A stretch of 64,000 nt of DNA from Microbacterium sp. zg-Y625 (GCF_030246925.1 NZ_CP126740.1:310001-374000); one strand, 5' to 3'. Shown: positions 25,793 to 38,700, counted from the first letter of the stretch. Numbers and translations are program-made. The notes: generated from the letters alone by a model not told the origin.

Positions 25793-26980
25793 ATGCCCAC
25801 CCCCACCCGCGACGACAAGTTCTCGTTCGGCCTCTGGACGATCGGCTACAACGGCGCCGACCCCTTCGGCGGCCCCACCCGGCCCGCCCTCGACGTCGTG
25901 CACGCCGTCGAGAAGCTCGCGGAGCTCGGCGCCTACGGCCTCACGTTCCACGACGATGACCTGTTCGCCTTCGGCTCCAGCGACGCCGAGCGTCAGACGC
26001 AGATCGACCGCCTCAAGGGCGCGCTGGACGACACCGGCCTCATCGTCCCCATGGTGACGACCAACCTGTTCTCCGCCCCCGTGTTCAAGGACGGCGGCTT
26101 CACCTCCAACGACCGGGCCGTCCGCCGCTTCGCCCTCCGCAAGGTCTTCCGCCAGCTCGACCTCGGTGCGGAGCTCGGCGCGAAGACGTTCGTGATGTGG
26201 GGTGGCCGCGAAGGTGCGGAGTACGACTCCGCGAAGGACATCCGCGCCGCCCTCGAGCGCTACCGCGAGGCCGTGAACCTGCTCGGCGACTACGTCACCG
26301 ACAAGGGCTACGACATCCGCTTCGCGATCGAGCCGAAGCCCAACGAGCCTCGTGGCGACATCCTGCTACCGACCCTCGGTCACGCGCTGGCCTTCATCGA
26401 CTCGCTCGAGCGTCCGGAGCTCGTCGGCCTCAACCCCGAGGTCGGGCACGAGCAGATGGCCGGGCTCAACTTCGCCGCCGGCATCGCGCAGGCGCTGTAC
26501 CACGGCAAGCTCTACCACATCGATCTCAACGGCCAGCGGGGCATCAAGTACGACCAGGACCTCGTGTTCGGTCACGGCGACCTGCACAACGCGTTCGCCC
26601 TCGTCGACCTGCTCGAGAACGGCGGCCCCGGCGGCGTGCCCGCCTACGACGGCCCCCGTCACTTCGACTACAAGCCGTCGCGCACCGAGGACGAGAACGG
26701 CGTGTGGGATTCGGCTGCCGCGAACATGCGCACCTACCTGCTGCTCAAGGAGCGCGCCGCGGCCTTCCGCGCCGACCCCGAGGTGCAGGAGGCGCTCGCC
26801 GCGTCGCGCGTCGACGAACTGTCGGTGCCCACGCTGAACGAGGGCGAGTCCTACGACGACTTCCTCGCCGACCGCTCCGCATACGAGGAGTTCGACCCCG
26901 AGGTGTACTTCGGCGGCAAGGGCTTCGGCTTCGTGCGGCTGCAGCAGCTGGCCACCGAGCACCTGATGGGCGCTCGCTGA
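25793..26980 (+). CDS. xylA: xylose isomerase
   Basis: A 395-aa enzyme converting D-xylose to D-xylulose. It is of the short actinobacterial (class I) type, starting with [20 protein letters not shown]. The catalytic His53 lies in TFHDDD. The metal ligands include the Glu of [12 protein letters not shown] and the later [16 protein letters not shown] segment. Length and motifs are normal. AAGGAG precedes the ATG closely. It is followed by a strong terminator and then xylB, so read-through or a separate promoter must serve xylB. It completes the pathway from xylan hydrolysis to xylulose. Confidence 0.97.
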   Translation: MPTPTRDDKFSFGLWTIGYNGADPFGGPTRPALDVVHAVEKLAELGAYGLTFHDDDLFAFGSSDAERQTQIDRLKGALDDTGLIVPMVTTNLFSAPVFKDGGFTSNDRAVRRFALRKVFRQLDLGAELGAKTFVMWGGREGAEYDSAKDIRAALERYREAVNLLGDYVTDKGYDIRFAIEPKPNEPRGDILLPTLGHALAFIDSLERPELVGLNPEVGHEQMAGLNFAAGIAQALYHGKLYHIDLNGQRGIKYDQDLVFGHGDLHNAFALVDLLENGGPGGVPAYDGPRHFDYKPSRTEDENGVWDSAAANMRTYLLLKERAAAFRADPEVQEALAASRVDELSVPTLNEGESYDDFLADRSAYEEFDPEVYFGGKGFGFVRLQQLATEHLMGAR

Positions 26981-26991
26981 CGCAGATCCCG

Positions 26992-27031
26992 AAGGGGGAC
27001 GGATGCCGCGTGAGGCGGCATCCGTCCCTTT
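26992..27031 (+). terminator. intrinsic terminator after xylA
   Basis: The hairpin arms GGACGGATGCCGC and GCGGCATCCGTCC pair perfectly, with flanking AAGGG/CCTTT extending the stem with a bulge; the loop is GTGAG. It separates xylA from xylB and may set a lower level of kinase. The arms contain the GGATGCC heptamer in both orientations. Confidence 0.7.
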
Positions 27032-27068
27032 CGTCCGTGCCGTGGGGCACCAGAGAGAGGATGCCGGC

Positions 27069-28391
27069 ATGACGCTGGTGATGGGTGTCGATTCGTCGAC
27101 GCAGTCGTGCAAGGTCGTCGTGACCGACGCCGCAACCGGTGCGATCGTGCGCGAGGGGCGCGCCGCGCACCCCGACGGCACCTCGGTGGACCCGGCCGCG
27201 TGGTGGGAGGCCCTGCAGGCGGCCATCGCCGACGCCGGGGGCCTGGGCGTGCCCGGCGCCGCCGACGCCGTGGCGGCGTGGGCGGTCGGCGGCCAGCAGC
27301 ACGGCATGGTCGCCCTCGACGCCGACGGGCGGGTCATCCGCGACGCGCTGCTGTGGAACGACACCCGCTCGGCGGGCGCCGCGGCCGACCTCATCGCCGA
27401 GTTCGGCGCCGACGAGCTCGCCCGGCGCACCGGCCTCGTGCCGGTGGCATCCTTCACCATCACCAAGCTGCGCTGGCTGCGCGACAACGAGCCCGACAAC
27501 GCCGCCCGCGTGGCGGCCGTCGCCCTGCCGCACGACTGGCTCACGTGGCGCCTGCGCGGCTTCGGGCCCGAGGGCGAGTCGCCGCGAGGCCCGGTGCTCG
27601 ACGAGCTCGTGACCGACCGCTCCGACGCCTCGGGCACCGGCTACTGGAACCCCGAGACGGGCGACTACGACCGCGAGCTGCTGGTCGCGGCGCTCGGGCA
27701 CGACGCTGTGCTGCCCCGGGTGCTGGGGCCGCGCGAGAGCGTGACCGACGGCGATGGCCGCCTCGTGGGTGCGGGTGCCGGCGACAACGCCGCGGCCGCC
27801 CTGGGAGCGGGCGCGCGCACCGGCGACGTGGTCGTGTCCATCGGCACCAGTGGCACGGTGTTCGCCGTCACGCCCGAGCGCACCGTGGACCCCACCGGCA
27901 CGGTGGCCGGCTTCGCCTCGGCCGACGGGCACTTCCTGCCGCTCGTCGCGACGATGAACGCCGCGCGCGTGCTCGACGCGATCGGCCGGCTGCTGGGCGT
28001 CGATCACGCCGAGCTGTCGCGACTGGCGCTGGCAGCGGCCCCGGGAGCGGGAGGACTGACCCTCGTGCCGTACTTCGAGGGCGAGCGCACCCCGAACCTC
28101 CCCGACGCCACGGCGTCGCTGACCGGCATGACGCTGGCATCCACGACGCGCGAGAACCTGGCGCGGGCCGCGGTGGAGGGCATGCTCTCGGGCCTGGCCG
28201 CGGGGCTCGATGCCCTGCGCGGGCTCGGCGTCGAGCCGCAGCGCGCGCTGCTCATCGGCGGCGGTGCGCGGTCGCAGGCGGTGCGCGAGATCGCACCGCT
28301 GGTGTTCGGCATTCCGGTGGAGGCTCCGGAGCCGGGCGAGTACGTCGCGCTCGGCGCCGCGCGGCAGGCCGCCGGGCTCGTCACCGGCTGA
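27069..28391 (+). CDS. xylB: xylulokinase
   Basis: A 440-aa FGGY-family kinase phosphorylating D-xylulose to xylulose-5-phosphate. The N-terminal phosphate loop is [17 protein letters not shown]. The substrate site [12 protein letters not shown] and the C-terminal ATP-binding [12 protein letters not shown] are present. The ATG at 27069 is chosen because GAGAGAGG lies 8 nt before it; the in-frame start at 27003 lies inside the terminator hairpin. It somewhat shorter than the 480-500-aa enzymes of enteric bacteria but typical of actinobacteria. It forms the xylAB pair. Confidence 0.95.
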   Translation: MTLVMGVDSSTQSCKVVVTDAATGAIVREGRAAHPDGTSVDPAAWWEALQAAIADAGGLGVPGAADAVAAWAVGGQQHGMVALDADGRVIRDALLWNDTRSAGAAADLIAEFGADELARRTGLVPVASFTITKLRWLRDNEPDNAARVAAVALPHDWLTWRLRGFGPEGESPRGPVLDELVTDRSDASGTGYWNPETGDYDRELLVAALGHDAVLPRVLGPRESVTDGDGRLVGAGAGDNAAAALGAGARTGDVVVSIGTSGTVFAVTPERTVDPTGTVAGFASADGHFLPLVATMNAARVLDAIGRLLGVDHAELSRLALAAAPGAGGLTLVPYFEGERTPNLPDATASLTGMTLASTTRENLARAAVEGMLSGLAAGLDALRGLGVEPQRALLIGGGARSQAVREIAPLVFGIPVEAPEPGEYVALGAARQAAGLVTG

Positions 28392-28419
28392 TCCCGGGTC
28401 GGGGGCCCGCCGGCGGCGC

Positions 28420-28505
28420 GTGCACAACGTCGGCGATCCGGGCCGGCGACCGTGCCGACGGCGTGATCCGGCCGGGCCTCCCGCCCGACCGGCGACGTTG
28501 TGCAC
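28420..28505. repeat. 86-nt GTGCACAACGTCG element, copy 1
   Basis: It begins GTGCACAACGTCGGC and ends GCGACGTTGTGCAC, so the ends are inverted repeats of at least 13 bp. The interior is GC-rich and itself partly self-complementary. It lies between xylB and the alarmone synthetase gene. Confidence 0.7.
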
Positions 28506-28557
28506 GGCGCGCGCCACCGACGGCGGCGGTTCACAGCAGACACCTCAGCCGGCGGCA

Positions 28558-28563
28558 TAGGGT
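28558..28563 (+). promoter_or_regulatory. -10 element of the alarmone synthetase gene, leaderless start
   Basis: TAGGGT lies 6 nt before the ATG at 28570, with no Shine-Dalgarno sequence, so the transcript should start on or next to the A of the ATG. Confidence 0.5.
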
Positions 28564-28569
28564 CGGGGT

Positions 28570-29253
28570 ATGGCGACCCCGGTGGGCGAGCAGCCCGTCT
28601 CCTTCTCGGCGCAGCAGCTGCGAGAGCTGCGCGACGACCTGCAGCGGTTCCTGCTGGAGTACCGGTTCGGGCTGCACGAGGTCGAGACGAAGATCTCGAT
28701 CCTGCGCGAGGAGTTCTCGCACATGCACGACTACAACCCGATCGAGCACGTCACCAGCCGTGTGAAGTCCCCCGACAGCCTGGTGGCGAAGGTCGTGCGC
28801 AAGGGCGTCGAGGCCGACTTCGACAGCATCCGTGCGCACATCACCGACATCGCCGGAGTGCGCATCACCTGCAGCTTCCGCGCCGACGCCTATCGCCTCT
28901 TCGACCTGCTCACCGCGCAGCCCGACATCACGGTGATGGCGGTCAAGGACTACATCGCCGAACCGAAGCCCAACGGCTACAAGAGTCTGCACGCCATCGT
29001 CTCGGTGCCGGTGTACCTGTCCACCGGCGCCGTGCAGGTGCCGGTGGAGATCCAGTTCCGCACGATCGCGATGGATTTCTGGGCGAGCCTCGAGCACAAG
29101 ATCTACTACAAGTACGACCAGCAGGTGCCCGATTCCCTGCTGGCGGAGTTGAAGGATGCCGCAGACTCCGCCTCGGCGCTCGATGCGCGCATGCAGCGGC
29201 TGCACCAAGAGCTGCACGGCCCGGCGCGCCCGCCGCACATGCGCGCCGTCTGA
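28570..29253 (+). CDS. small alarmone synthetase (RelA/SpoT synthetase domain)
   Basis: A 227-aa GTP pyrophosphokinase of the RelQ/RelP kind: synthetase domain only, without hydrolase HD, TGS or ACT domains. It should make (p)ppGpp from ATP and GTP or GDP. Motifs are RVKSPDSLVAKVVRKG, DIAGVRITCSF, KDYIAEPKPNGYKSLHAIV and VEIQFRTIAMDFWASLEHKI, with catalytic acidic and basic residues in place. The leaderless start suggests translation even when initiation factors are limiting. It is probably a stress-responsive enzyme in addition to the main Rel protein. Confidence 0.9.
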   Translation: MATPVGEQPVSFSAQQLRELRDDLQRFLLEYRFGLHEVETKISILREEFSHMHDYNPIEHVTSRVKSPDSLVAKVVRKGVEADFDSIRAHITDIAGVRITCSFRADAYRLFDLLTAQPDITVMAVKDYIAEPKPNGYKSLHAIVSVPVYLSTGAVQVPVEIQFRTIAMDFWASLEHKIYYKYDQQVPDSLLAELKDAADSASALDARMQRLHQELHGPARPPHMRAV

Positions 29254-29274
29254 GCGTCGCCGCCCGCGGCCGGG

Positions 29275-29280
29275 CAGAAT
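29275..29280 (+). promoter_or_regulatory. -10 element before the coiled-coil protein gene, leaderless start
   Basis: CAGAAT is followed by 6 nt and the GTG at 29287. There is no Shine-Dalgarno sequence. The gap to the preceding stop is only 33 bp, so read-through from the alarmone synthetase gene is also possible. Confidence 0.45.
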
Positions 29281-29286
29281 GGGCGG

Positions 29287-30141
29287 GTGGCGCACGAGGA
29301 CCTCGACGACGTGGCGGCGCAGCTGTACGCCCTGCCGCCGGCGGAGTTCACCGCCGCCCGCAACGCGCGCGCCGCCGCCGCCGAGCCGAAGCTCGCGAAG
29401 GCGGTGCGGGCGCTGCGCAAGCCGATCGTGTCGGCGTACGCCGTCGACCTGCTCGTGCAGGAGGGGCAGCTGGGGGAGGCCCTGGATCTCGCCGCGGCGC
29501 TGCGCGAGGCGCAGGACGACCTGGATGCCGCAGAGATGACGCGGCTGAGCCGGCAGCGCCGGGCCCTCGTCGCCGCGCTGTCACGGCAGGCGGTGGACCT
29601 GGCGCGCGATCGCGGGGTCTCGGTCAGCGACGCCGCCGCCTCCGACGTCGAATCGACCATCGATGCCGCCGTGCGCGACCCGGCGGCGGCCGCTGCCGTG
29701 ATGACGGGGCGTCTCGTGCGCCCACTGGTAGCGACCGGGGTGGATCCGGTGGACCTGACCGACGCCGTGGGCGGCTCGATCCCGGGCGTGGCGGAGCGTC
29801 CGGCACCTCCCCGCGACGACCTGGCCCAGCGCCGTGCGCGCCGCGCCGCCGAGAAGGCGGTGCGCGAGGCGGAGCGTGAGGCATCCGAGGCGAGCCGTCG
29901 CCTCGCCCGCGTCGAGGCGACGGTGCAGAAGGCGCGGGAGCGCGCGGATCACCTCGCGGAGCGCGAGGCGGACCTGCGTGCCGACCTCGAGCGCGTCCGC
30001 GCCGAGGCGGCCACGGCGGAGTCGGCCGTGGCCGCGGCCGAGACCGAGCGCGAGCAGGCGGCCGCCGCGGCGCGCGCCGCGCAGCGCGGTGTCGACACGG
30101 CGCACGCAGCACTCGACGAGACGGGCGCCAGGCCGTCATGA
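29287..30141 (+). CDS. uncharacterised actinobacterial coiled-coil protein
   Basis: A 284-aa protein without an enzyme motif. The N-terminal 110 residues (AQLYALPPAEFTAARNARAA, then VRALRKPIVSAYAVDLLVQE) recur in actinobacterial proteins of unknown function. The last 110 residues form a highly charged Ala/Glu/Arg coiled coil (from about residue 175). There is no signal peptide. It overlaps the next gene by 4 nt (ATGA), so they are co-translated. A structural or nucleoprotein role is conceivable but not shown. Confidence 0.7.
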   Translation: MAHEDLDDVAAQLYALPPAEFTAARNARAAAAEPKLAKAVRALRKPIVSAYAVDLLVQEGQLGEALDLAAALREAQDDLDAAEMTRLSRQRRALVAALSRQAVDLARDRGVSVSDAAASDVESTIDAAVRDPAAAAAVMTGRLVRPLVATGVDPVDLTDAVGGSIPGVAERPAPPRDDLAQRRARRAAEKAVREAEREASEASRRLARVEATVQKARERADHLAEREADLRADLERVRAEAATAESAVAAAETEREQAAAAARAAQRGVDTAHAALDETGARPS

Positions 30142-30632
30142 CCGCTTCCCTCCACGACGTCTTCGCCGATGCCCGTCGCCGTCTGGTGGGCGCCCCGCGC
30201 GAACGACTGGGATCTCCCCTCACGGTGCGGCGCCTGCTCGGCTTCGCCCGCGCGCCCCGCATCACCCCGGTCGGCGACGGCTGGCACCTGGGCGTGCTGC
30301 TCGTGACCGATGACGCGGTGCTCGCCACCGGAGAGATCGTGCGTGCCCGACAGGAGGCGCGGCGCGGCTACACCGCGCAGTCCCAGCGCGAGCGGGCGGA
30401 GCGGCAGGCGGCGGCCTTCCGCGGCGGGTTCGCCGAGGGGGAGGTCGTGCACATCGGATGGCGGGTGCTCGACCTCGACGCGGTCGCGCGGGGCGAGGCA
30501 TCCGGTCCGCTGGCGCTGCGCGACGGCGTGCCGAGCGTGCGCTGGAGCGCGGCAGGCGGGTACCGGCCCCTGGCGGACTATCTCGGCGAACGCATCGACC
30601 TGCTGCGGCAGCCTCCGCAGGGCGCGTCCTGA
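30138..30632 (+). CDS. uncharacterised protein coupled to the coiled-coil gene
   Basis: A 164-aa soluble protein, not recognised. The N-terminal third reads LTVRRLLGFARAPRITPVGD and then GWHLGVLLVTDDAVLATGEI, suggesting a beta-rich domain. A charged helix RQEARRGYTAQSQRERAERQ follows. No catalytic motif stands out. The ATGA overlap with the upstream gene indicates a two-gene unit of linked function. Confidence 0.7.
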   Translation: MTASLHDVFADARRRLVGAPRERLGSPLTVRRLLGFARAPRITPVGDGWHLGVLLVTDDAVLATGEIVRARQEARRGYTAQSQRERAERQAAAFRGGFAEGEVVHIGWRVLDLDAVARGEASGPLALRDGVPSVRWSAAGGYRPLADYLGERIDLLRQPPQGAS

Positions 30633-30689
30633 GCAAACCGGGGTGCGCGGCGCGTTTGTCAAGTCCTCCGGGGGGAGTTTTCGTCGGTC

Positions 30690-30695
30690 TAGTGT
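30690..30695 (+). promoter_or_regulatory. -10 element of the trehalose operon, leaderless start
   Basis: TAGTGT is followed by 6 nt and the GTG start of glgX at 30702. Upstream, GTTTGTCAAG (30654-30663) repeats a 10-mer seen at 13966-13975; it is too far from the -10 (about 26 nt) to be its -35. Confidence 0.45.
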
Positions 30696-30701
30696 TGCCC
30701 C

Positions 30702-32908
<2,207 letters not shown>

Positions 32909-32912
<4 letters not shown>

Positions 32913-35278
32913 CCGAGCGGCGTCCCGTCTCGACGTACCGACTGCAGATCCGTGAGTCGTTCGACCTCGATGCGGCGGCCGGTGTCACCGACTACCTGCG
33001 CGACCTCGGGGTGGACTGGGCCTACTTGTCGCCGCTGCTGAGGGCGACCCCCGGCTCCGACCACGGGTACGACGTCGTCGACCCCTCGCAGGTCGACCCG
33101 GCACGCGGCGGCGCCGCGGGACTGCAGCGATTCGTCGACGCAGCGCGGGCTGCCGGCCTCGGCATCCTCGTGGACATCGTCCCCAACCACATGGGGATCT
33201 CGCAGCCCGCCGAGAACCCCTGGTGGTGGGATGTCCTGCGCAACGGCCAGGCAAGCGCCCACGCCGACGCGTTCGACATCGACTGGGAGTACGGCGGCGG
33301 CCGCGTGCGCGTGCCGATCCTCGGCGCCGAGCTCGACGAGGTGCTGGCCGCGGGTGACCTCGTCGTCGACGCGGATGCCGGGCTCGTGCGCTACTTCGAC
33401 CACGCCCTGCCCCTCGCCCCCGGGTCCCTCGACGGCATCGACCCTGCGGACGTGGCCGCCGTGCTCGAGCGCCAGCACTGGGAGCTGATGTTCTGGCGAC
33501 GGGAGGCTGCCGAGCTCAACTACCGCCGCTTCTTCGCCGTCACGACCCTGGCGGGCGTCCGCGTCGAGCTGCCGCACGTCTTCGACGCGGCGCACGCCGA
33601 GATCCTCCGCTGGGTGCGGGAGGGGCTCGTCGACGGACTGCGCATCGACCACCCCGACGGCCTGGCAGACCCCGGCGCGTACCTGGATCGCCTGGCGGAG
33701 GCAGCCGGCGGCCTTCCGGTGCTCGTGGAGAAGATCCTCGAGCACGCCGCCACCGAGCATCCCGAGGCCCTGCCGGCATGGTGGCGCACGACCGGCACCA
33801 CCGGATACGACGCCATGGCCGAGGTGGACCGTCTGCTCATCGATCCGGCCGGCGAAGCGCGATTGGACGCCCTCGATGCGACCCTGCGCGCCGAGACGGG
33901 GCTGGGCGCGCTCACCGGGTACGCCGATCTCATGCACGACACCAAGCGCATGATCGCCGACACGATCCAGCGGGCCGAGATCGCGCGGCTGGTGCGCGTG
34001 CTGCGCGGCTCGCCCGGCCCTGCGATCGATGCCGACGACGCCGAGCTCGTCGACACCCTCGCGGAGCTGCTGACGAACTTCCCGGTCTACCGCTCGTACC
34101 TGCCGGCAGGCCGCGAGCACCTCGACCATGCCTTCGCCGAGACGGCGCGACGCCGACCCGAGGTGGCCGACCTCGCGCAGCTGCTCGTCGAGCGCCTCGC
34201 CGAACCGGGCACCGAGCTGGCGCGTCGGTTCATGCAGACCACCGGGCCCGTCATGGCCAAGGGCGTCGAGGACACCGCGTTCTACCGCATGACGCGGCTG
34301 GGCACCCTCACCGAGGTCGGCGGGGACCCGTCGGTGTTCTCGCTCGACGTCGACGGGTTCCACACCGCCCAGGCCAGGCGCCACGCCCAGTGGCCCCACG
34401 CGATGACGTCGCTGTCGACGCACGACACCAAGCGCGGCGAGGACGTGCGGGCGCGCCTGTCGGTGCTCGCCGAGATGCCCGACCGCTGGGCCGAGGTGCT
34501 CGAGCGGCTGCGGGCGGTGGCATCCAGCGGTCACGGACCCTTCGACTCCCTGCTGTGGCAGGCCGTCGTCGGCTCGTGGCCGGCGACCCCTGAGCGCCTT
34601 CACGCCTACGCCGAGAAGGCGGCCCGCGAAGCGGCCGAGCGCACCGGATGGTGGGATCCTGATCCCGCCTTCGAGGAGCGGATGCACGCTGTGGTCGATG
34701 CCGCCTTCGGAGCCGCGCGGCCGCTCGTCGAGGAATTCGTCGCCGAGGTCTCCGGGCCCGGGTGGTCGAACTCGCTGTCGGCGAAGCTCGTGCAGCTCAC
34801 CGCACCGGGCGCCCCGGACGTCTACCAGGGGTCGGAGCTGTGGGAGACCTCGCTCGTGGATCCCGACAACAGGCGCGCCGTGGACTTCTCCACTCGCCGG
34901 GCGCTGCTCGGCCGCATCGACGGCGGGTGGATGCCGCCGGTCGACGAATCCGGCGCGGCGAAGCTGCTCGTGGTGTCGCGGGCGCTGCGACTGCGCCGGG
35001 ACCGGCGAGAGCTGTTCACGCGGTACCGTCCGGTGGTCGCGGTCGGCGCGGCATCCGATCACGTCGTCGCGTTCGACCGCGGTGGGGCGATCACGGTCGC
35101 GACCCGGCTTCCGGTGGGCCTCGCGGCCCGGGGCGGCTGGGGCGACACCGCGGTGCTGCTGCCGTCGGGCACGTGGCGCGATGAGATCACCGGACGCACC
35201 CTCGCCGGGGGCGAGGTGCCACTGCGCGACCTGCTGGGGACATACCCGGTCGCGCTGCTGAGAGGGGATACGCGATGA
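32909..35278 (+). CDS. treY: maltooligosyltrehalose synthase
   Basis: A 789-aa GH13 intramolecular transglycosylase that turns the reducing-end glucose of maltodextrins into a trehalosyl unit. It starts [20 protein letters not shown], with [18 protein letters not shown] and [13 protein letters not shown]. The catalytic Asp and Glu lie in [13 protein letters not shown] and VLVEKILE. The long alpha-helical insertion and the late [15 protein letters not shown] motif are typical. The length is normal for the family. It begins with GTG inside the end of glgX and overlaps treZ by 4 nt, so the three genes are coupled. Confidence 0.96.
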
Positions 35279-37035
35279 GCGTGGACGTGTGGGCGCCGAG
35301 GGCAGAGCGGGTTCGCCTGCGCCGGCCGGGATCGTCCGATGTGGAGCTGGCCGTCGGCGACGGCGGCTGGTGGACCGCCGATGTGGAACTGGCCGACGGC
35401 GACCGGTACGGGTTCGTGCTGGGGGACGGCGATGACCTGCGCCCCGACCCGCGGTCGCGGCGGCAGCCCGACGGCGTGCACGAGGCGTCCGCCTACTTCG
35501 ACCCGACCACGTTCGAGTGGACCGACTCCGCGTGGACCGGGCGGCAGCTCGCCGGCGGGGTCATCTACGAGATGCACATCGGCACCTTCACGCCCGAGGG
35601 CACCCTGGATGCCGCGATCGGCCGCCTCGGGCACCTCGTGGACATCGGCGTCACGCACGTCGAGCTGCTGCCGGTCAACGGCTTCACCGGCGTGCACAAC
35701 TGGGGCTACGACGGCGTGCTCTGGTACACCGTGCACGAGGCGTACGGCGGGCCCGCGGCCTACCAGCGATTCGTGGATGCCGCGCACGCCGCGGGTCTGG
35801 CCGTCATCCAGGACGTCGTCTACAACCACCTGGGTCCCAGCGGCAACTACCTGCCGGAGTTCGGTCCGTACCTGCGCGACGCGAGCCGCAACACCTGGGG
35901 CGACAGCGTCGCCCTCGACCAGCCCGCGGTGCGCGCGTACATCGTCGAGAACGCGCTGATGTGGCTGCGCGACCACCACGTCGACGGTCTGCGACTGGAT
36001 GCCGTGCACGCCCTGCTGGACGACGGCCCGAAGCACATCCTGCGCGAACTCGCCGAGTCCGCCGACGCGCTGTCGGCCCACGTCGGGCGCCCGCTCACGC
36101 TCATCGCCGAGTCCGACATGAACGACCCCACCCTGATCCTGCCGCGCGAGGCGGCCGGCTACGGTCTGACCGCGCAGTGGAGCGACGACTGGCATCACGC
36201 CGTGCACGTCGCCCTCACGGGGGAGACGGCCGGCTATTACGAGGACTTCGCCGCGCTCGAGGCCCTGCCGAAGGTGTGGACGCGGGGGTTCTTCCACGAC
36301 GGCACGCACTCGTCGTTCCGTGGCCGCGGCCACGGGCACCCGATCCCCGAAGAGGTGCCCGCGTGGCGCCTGGTGACCTTCGCCCAGGACCATGACCAGA
36401 TCGGCAACAGGGCGGCCGGCGACCGTCTGACCGCGACGCTGTCGCCCGAGCGACTCGCGATCGCCGCCGTGCTCACCCTCACCGCACCCGGCACACCCAT
36501 GCTGTTCATGGGGGAGGAGTGGGGGGCGAGCACCCCGTGGCAGTTCTTCACGTCGCACCCCGAGCCCGAGCTGGCCGAGGCCACCGCGAAGGGGCGCACC
36601 GAGGAGTTCGCCCGCATGGGGTGGGACGAGTCGCTGGTCCCGCATCCCAACGAGCCGGCCACGTTCGAGCGCTCGAAGCTGGACTGGTCCGAGATCGACC
36701 CCGACGACGCCGCGTCCGGGCCGCACCGCCGACTGCTGCAGCTGTACCGCGACCTCGCGCGCCTGCGCCGGGAGCGGCCCGAGCTCACCGACCCCTCGTT
36801 CGGTGCCCTCACCGCCGATGCGGTGGAGATCGCCGGCGGTCGCCGGTTCCGCCTGGGCCGGGGGCCGCTCACGGTGCTGGTCAACCTGTCGGCGGAGCCC
36901 TGGCACGCGTCGACCGGACCCGATGACACGGTGCTGCTCGCCACGGACCCCGGTGAGGGCGCCGTGGCGCCGGCTGCGGGCGTCGTGACGGTGGCGCCGG
37001 AGGCGGCTGTCGTGATCGGTCCGCCGCAAGGCTGA
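35275..37035 (+). CDS. treZ: malto-oligosyltrehalose trehalohydrolase
   Basis: A 586-aa GH13 enzyme releasing trehalose from the TreY product, the last step of the TreXYZ route. The N-terminal CBM48-like domain starts [17 protein letters not shown]. The catalytic barrel has [32 protein letters not shown] (nucleophile Asp), [11 protein letters not shown] (acid Glu) and [17 protein letters not shown]. The length is normal for the family. Trehalose probably serves as stress protectant or carbon store. It ends 57 bp before the next gene. Confidence 0.96.
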   Translation: MSVDVWAPRAERVRLRRPGSSDVELAVGDGGWWTADVELADGDRYGFVLGDGDDLRPDPRSRRQPDGVHEASAYFDPTTFEWTDSAWTGRQLAGGVIYEMHIGTFTPEGTLDAAIGRLGHLVDIGVTHVELLPVNGFTGVHNWGYDGVLWYTVHEAYGGPAAYQRFVDAAHAAGLAVIQDVVYNHLGPSGNYLPEFGPYLRDASRNTWGDSVALDQPAVRAYIVENALMWLRDHHVDGLRLDAVHALLDDGPKHILRELAESADALSAHVGRPLTLIAESDMNDPTLILPREAAGYGLTAQWSDDWHHAVHVALTGETAGYYEDFAALEALPKVWTRGFFHDGTHSSFRGRGHGHPIPEEVPAWRLVTFAQDHDQIGNRAAGDRLTATLSPERLAIAAVLTLTAPGTPMLFMGEEWGASTPWQFFTSHPEPELAEATAKGRTEEFARMGWDESLVPHPNEPATFERSKLDWSEIDPDDAASGPHRRLLQLYRDLARLRRERPELTDPSFGALTADAVEIAGGRRFRLGRGPLTVLVNLSAEPWHASTGPDDTVLLATDPGEGAVAPAAGVVTVAPEAAVVIGPPQG

Positions 37036-37092
37036 CAGGCTGACGCTGTCAACCCCTCCGCCGTCGGGCGCAGCGGCGCTTAGCCTGGGTCG

Positions 37093-37926
37093 ATGAGCGT
37101 TCACACGGCTTCCCGGACGACCGCCCCGCCTCCCCAGACCCGGCCTGCCGACCTCGGTCGGCAGATCGGCGTGATCAGCGCCGTGAGCTTCATGCTCATC
37201 GCCGCGGTCGTGGGCGTGGGGGCTCTCGGAGGGCGACCGGTCGAGGACCTGCAGGGGGGTGCCCTCGATTCCGACGCCTCCTACCTCGCCCCCGCGAGCC
37301 AGGCGTTCTCGATCTGGAGCGTCATCTACGTGCTGATGGTCGCCTACGCGGTGTGGCAGGCGCTGCCCTCGCAGCGCGCGGACGACCGCCAGCGGCTGCT
37401 CGGCTGGTGGATCGCCGTCACCGCCGTGCTCAACGGCCTGTGGCTGGTCGCCGCACAGTTCACCACCCTGCCGCTCACGGTGCTCGTCATCGTGCTGCTC
37501 CTGGCAGCCCTAGCGTGGACATTCCGCCTCGCCGTGCGCCGACCGCCGCGCGGCGTGCGGCAGGCGCTCTTCACCGACATCACCGTGGGGCTCCACCTCG
37601 GCTGGGTGGCGCTGGCGACCGTGGCGAACTCCGCGGCCTGGCTCACCTCCATCGCGCCGCCGTCGTGGGCGGACGCTGCGGACCCCGTCGCGATCGCGGT
37701 GATCTCCGTGGTGGCGCTCGTCGGCATCGGCATCGCCCTCGGCGGGCGCGGTCGCCTCGCCCCGGGACTGGCGATGGGCTGGGGGCTCACCTGGATCGGG
37801 ATCGGCCGCTGGAGCGACGAGCCGATGAGCGAGCCGATCGCGATCGGCGCATGGATCGCCGCTGCCGTCGTGGTGCTCGCCCCGATCGTCATCACCGCGG
37901 TCCGTTTCGCCCGCAACCGCGCCTGA
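37093..37926 (+). CDS. TspO/MBR-like tryptophan-rich membrane protein
   Basis: A 277-aa membrane protein with about seven or eight helices starting at VISAVSFMLIAAVVGVGALG. Features shared with the TspO-like group include the SQAFSIWSVIYVLMVAYAVW segment, LLGWWIAVTAVLNGLWLVAA, and later Trp-containing helices; it is longer than classical 160-aa TspO. The substrate is unknown (tetrapyrroles for classical members). The ATG follows TAGCCT (37081-37086) by 6 nt, implying a leaderless message. Confidence 0.65.
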   Translation: MSVHTASRTTAPPPQTRPADLGRQIGVISAVSFMLIAAVVGVGALGGRPVEDLQGGALDSDASYLAPASQAFSIWSVIYVLMVAYAVWQALPSQRADDRQRLLGWWIAVTAVLNGLWLVAAQFTTLPLTVLVIVLLLAALAWTFRLAVRRPPRGVRQALFTDITVGLHLGWVALATVANSAAWLTSIAPPSWADAADPVAIAVISVVALVGIGIALGGRGRLAPGLAMGWGLTWIGIGRWSDEPMSEPIAIGAWIAAAVVVLAPIVITAVRFARNRA

Positions 37927-37954
37927 TCGTCGCCGTGCGCGTCCGTCCCGGGCG

Positions 37955-38680
37955 TCAGCCTGCGAACCGGGCGGCGAAGGACCGCAACAGCCGTGTGGGC
38001 TCCGAGAGCGAGGCCGCGATCACGCGGGCAGCGATCGCGTCGTAATCGCCGGCGGTGAAGTATCCGTCGTCACGGTAGACGGCCATGCGCTCGGTGAAGG
38101 CCGGCCCGGTCGGCTCGGGGTGGAACTGCGTCGCGTACAGCCGGTCCCCCACACGGTAGGCCTGCACCGGGCACGTCTCGTTCGTCGCCAGCAGGGTCGC
38201 CGTGGGCGGCGTGACGCCGGCACCCTCCTTGTGGGCGGTGAGGGCGGTGAACCGATCCGCCAGCATGCCGAAGAGCGGGTCCTGCGCGGCCTCGTCGGTG
38301 AGCCGCACCGAGCTGGGCCCGGTGTCCTCGGGATACGCGCGGGTGACCTCGCCGCCGAGCATGCGGGTGACGATGCCGATGCCGTAGCAGGTGAACAGCG
38401 CCGCCGTGCCGGCGGCGGCCGCGCGCTCGGCGATGCGCTCGAGGTCCGCCTCCACCCGCAATTGCACGTCGGTTTTGCTGGAGCGGGGGTCGGTCAGATT
38501 GAACGGGCTGCCGCCGACGACGAACCCGGCGTACCGGTCGAAGACGTCGTCCGGCAGGGGGCCTCGCACCAGATCGAGCTGGGCGAGGTCGTCGCGGCGC
38601 ATCGCGGAGCGGAACGACGCGAACTCACCGGCCGCCGCGCCCGCCTGCGGACGCACGCAGACGTATGCGAGCGGGGCCAT
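37955..38680 (-). CDS. class I glutamine amidotransferase-like protein
   Basis: A 241-aa stand-alone GATase1 protein. The nucleophile Cys is in FTCYGIGIVTRML and the catalytic His-x-Glu in ATQFHPEPT, both intact; GGSPFNLTDP forms the oxyanion strand. Similar proteins are often labelled GMP synthase-like, but no synthetase domain is attached. The acceptor is unknown. The coding strand shows TAGAAT 6 nt before the ATG, so the message is probably leaderless. It is convergent with the TspO-like gene. Confidence 0.8.
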   Translation of the reverse strand: MAPLAYVCVRPQAGAAAGEFASFRSAMRRDDLAQLDLVRGPLPDDVFDRYAGFVVGGSPFNLTDPRSSKTDVQLRVEADLERIAERAAAAGTAALFTCYGIGIVTRMLGGEVTRAYPEDTGPSSVRLTDEAAQDPLFGMLADRFTALTAHKEGAGVTPPTATLLATNETCPVQAYRVGDRLYATQFHPEPTGPAFTERMAVYRDDGYFTAGDYDAIAARVIAASLSEPTRLLRSFAARFAG

Positions 38681-38700
38681 GCGACGATTCTACGGCGGCC

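Noticed and set aside
28420..28505. Interpretation of the 86-nt element as an ordinary xylB terminator
   Set aside because: The same ends and length recur at three other sites, including inside a gene, and no T-run follows, so a mobile or structured repeat explains it better. It may still stop transcription.
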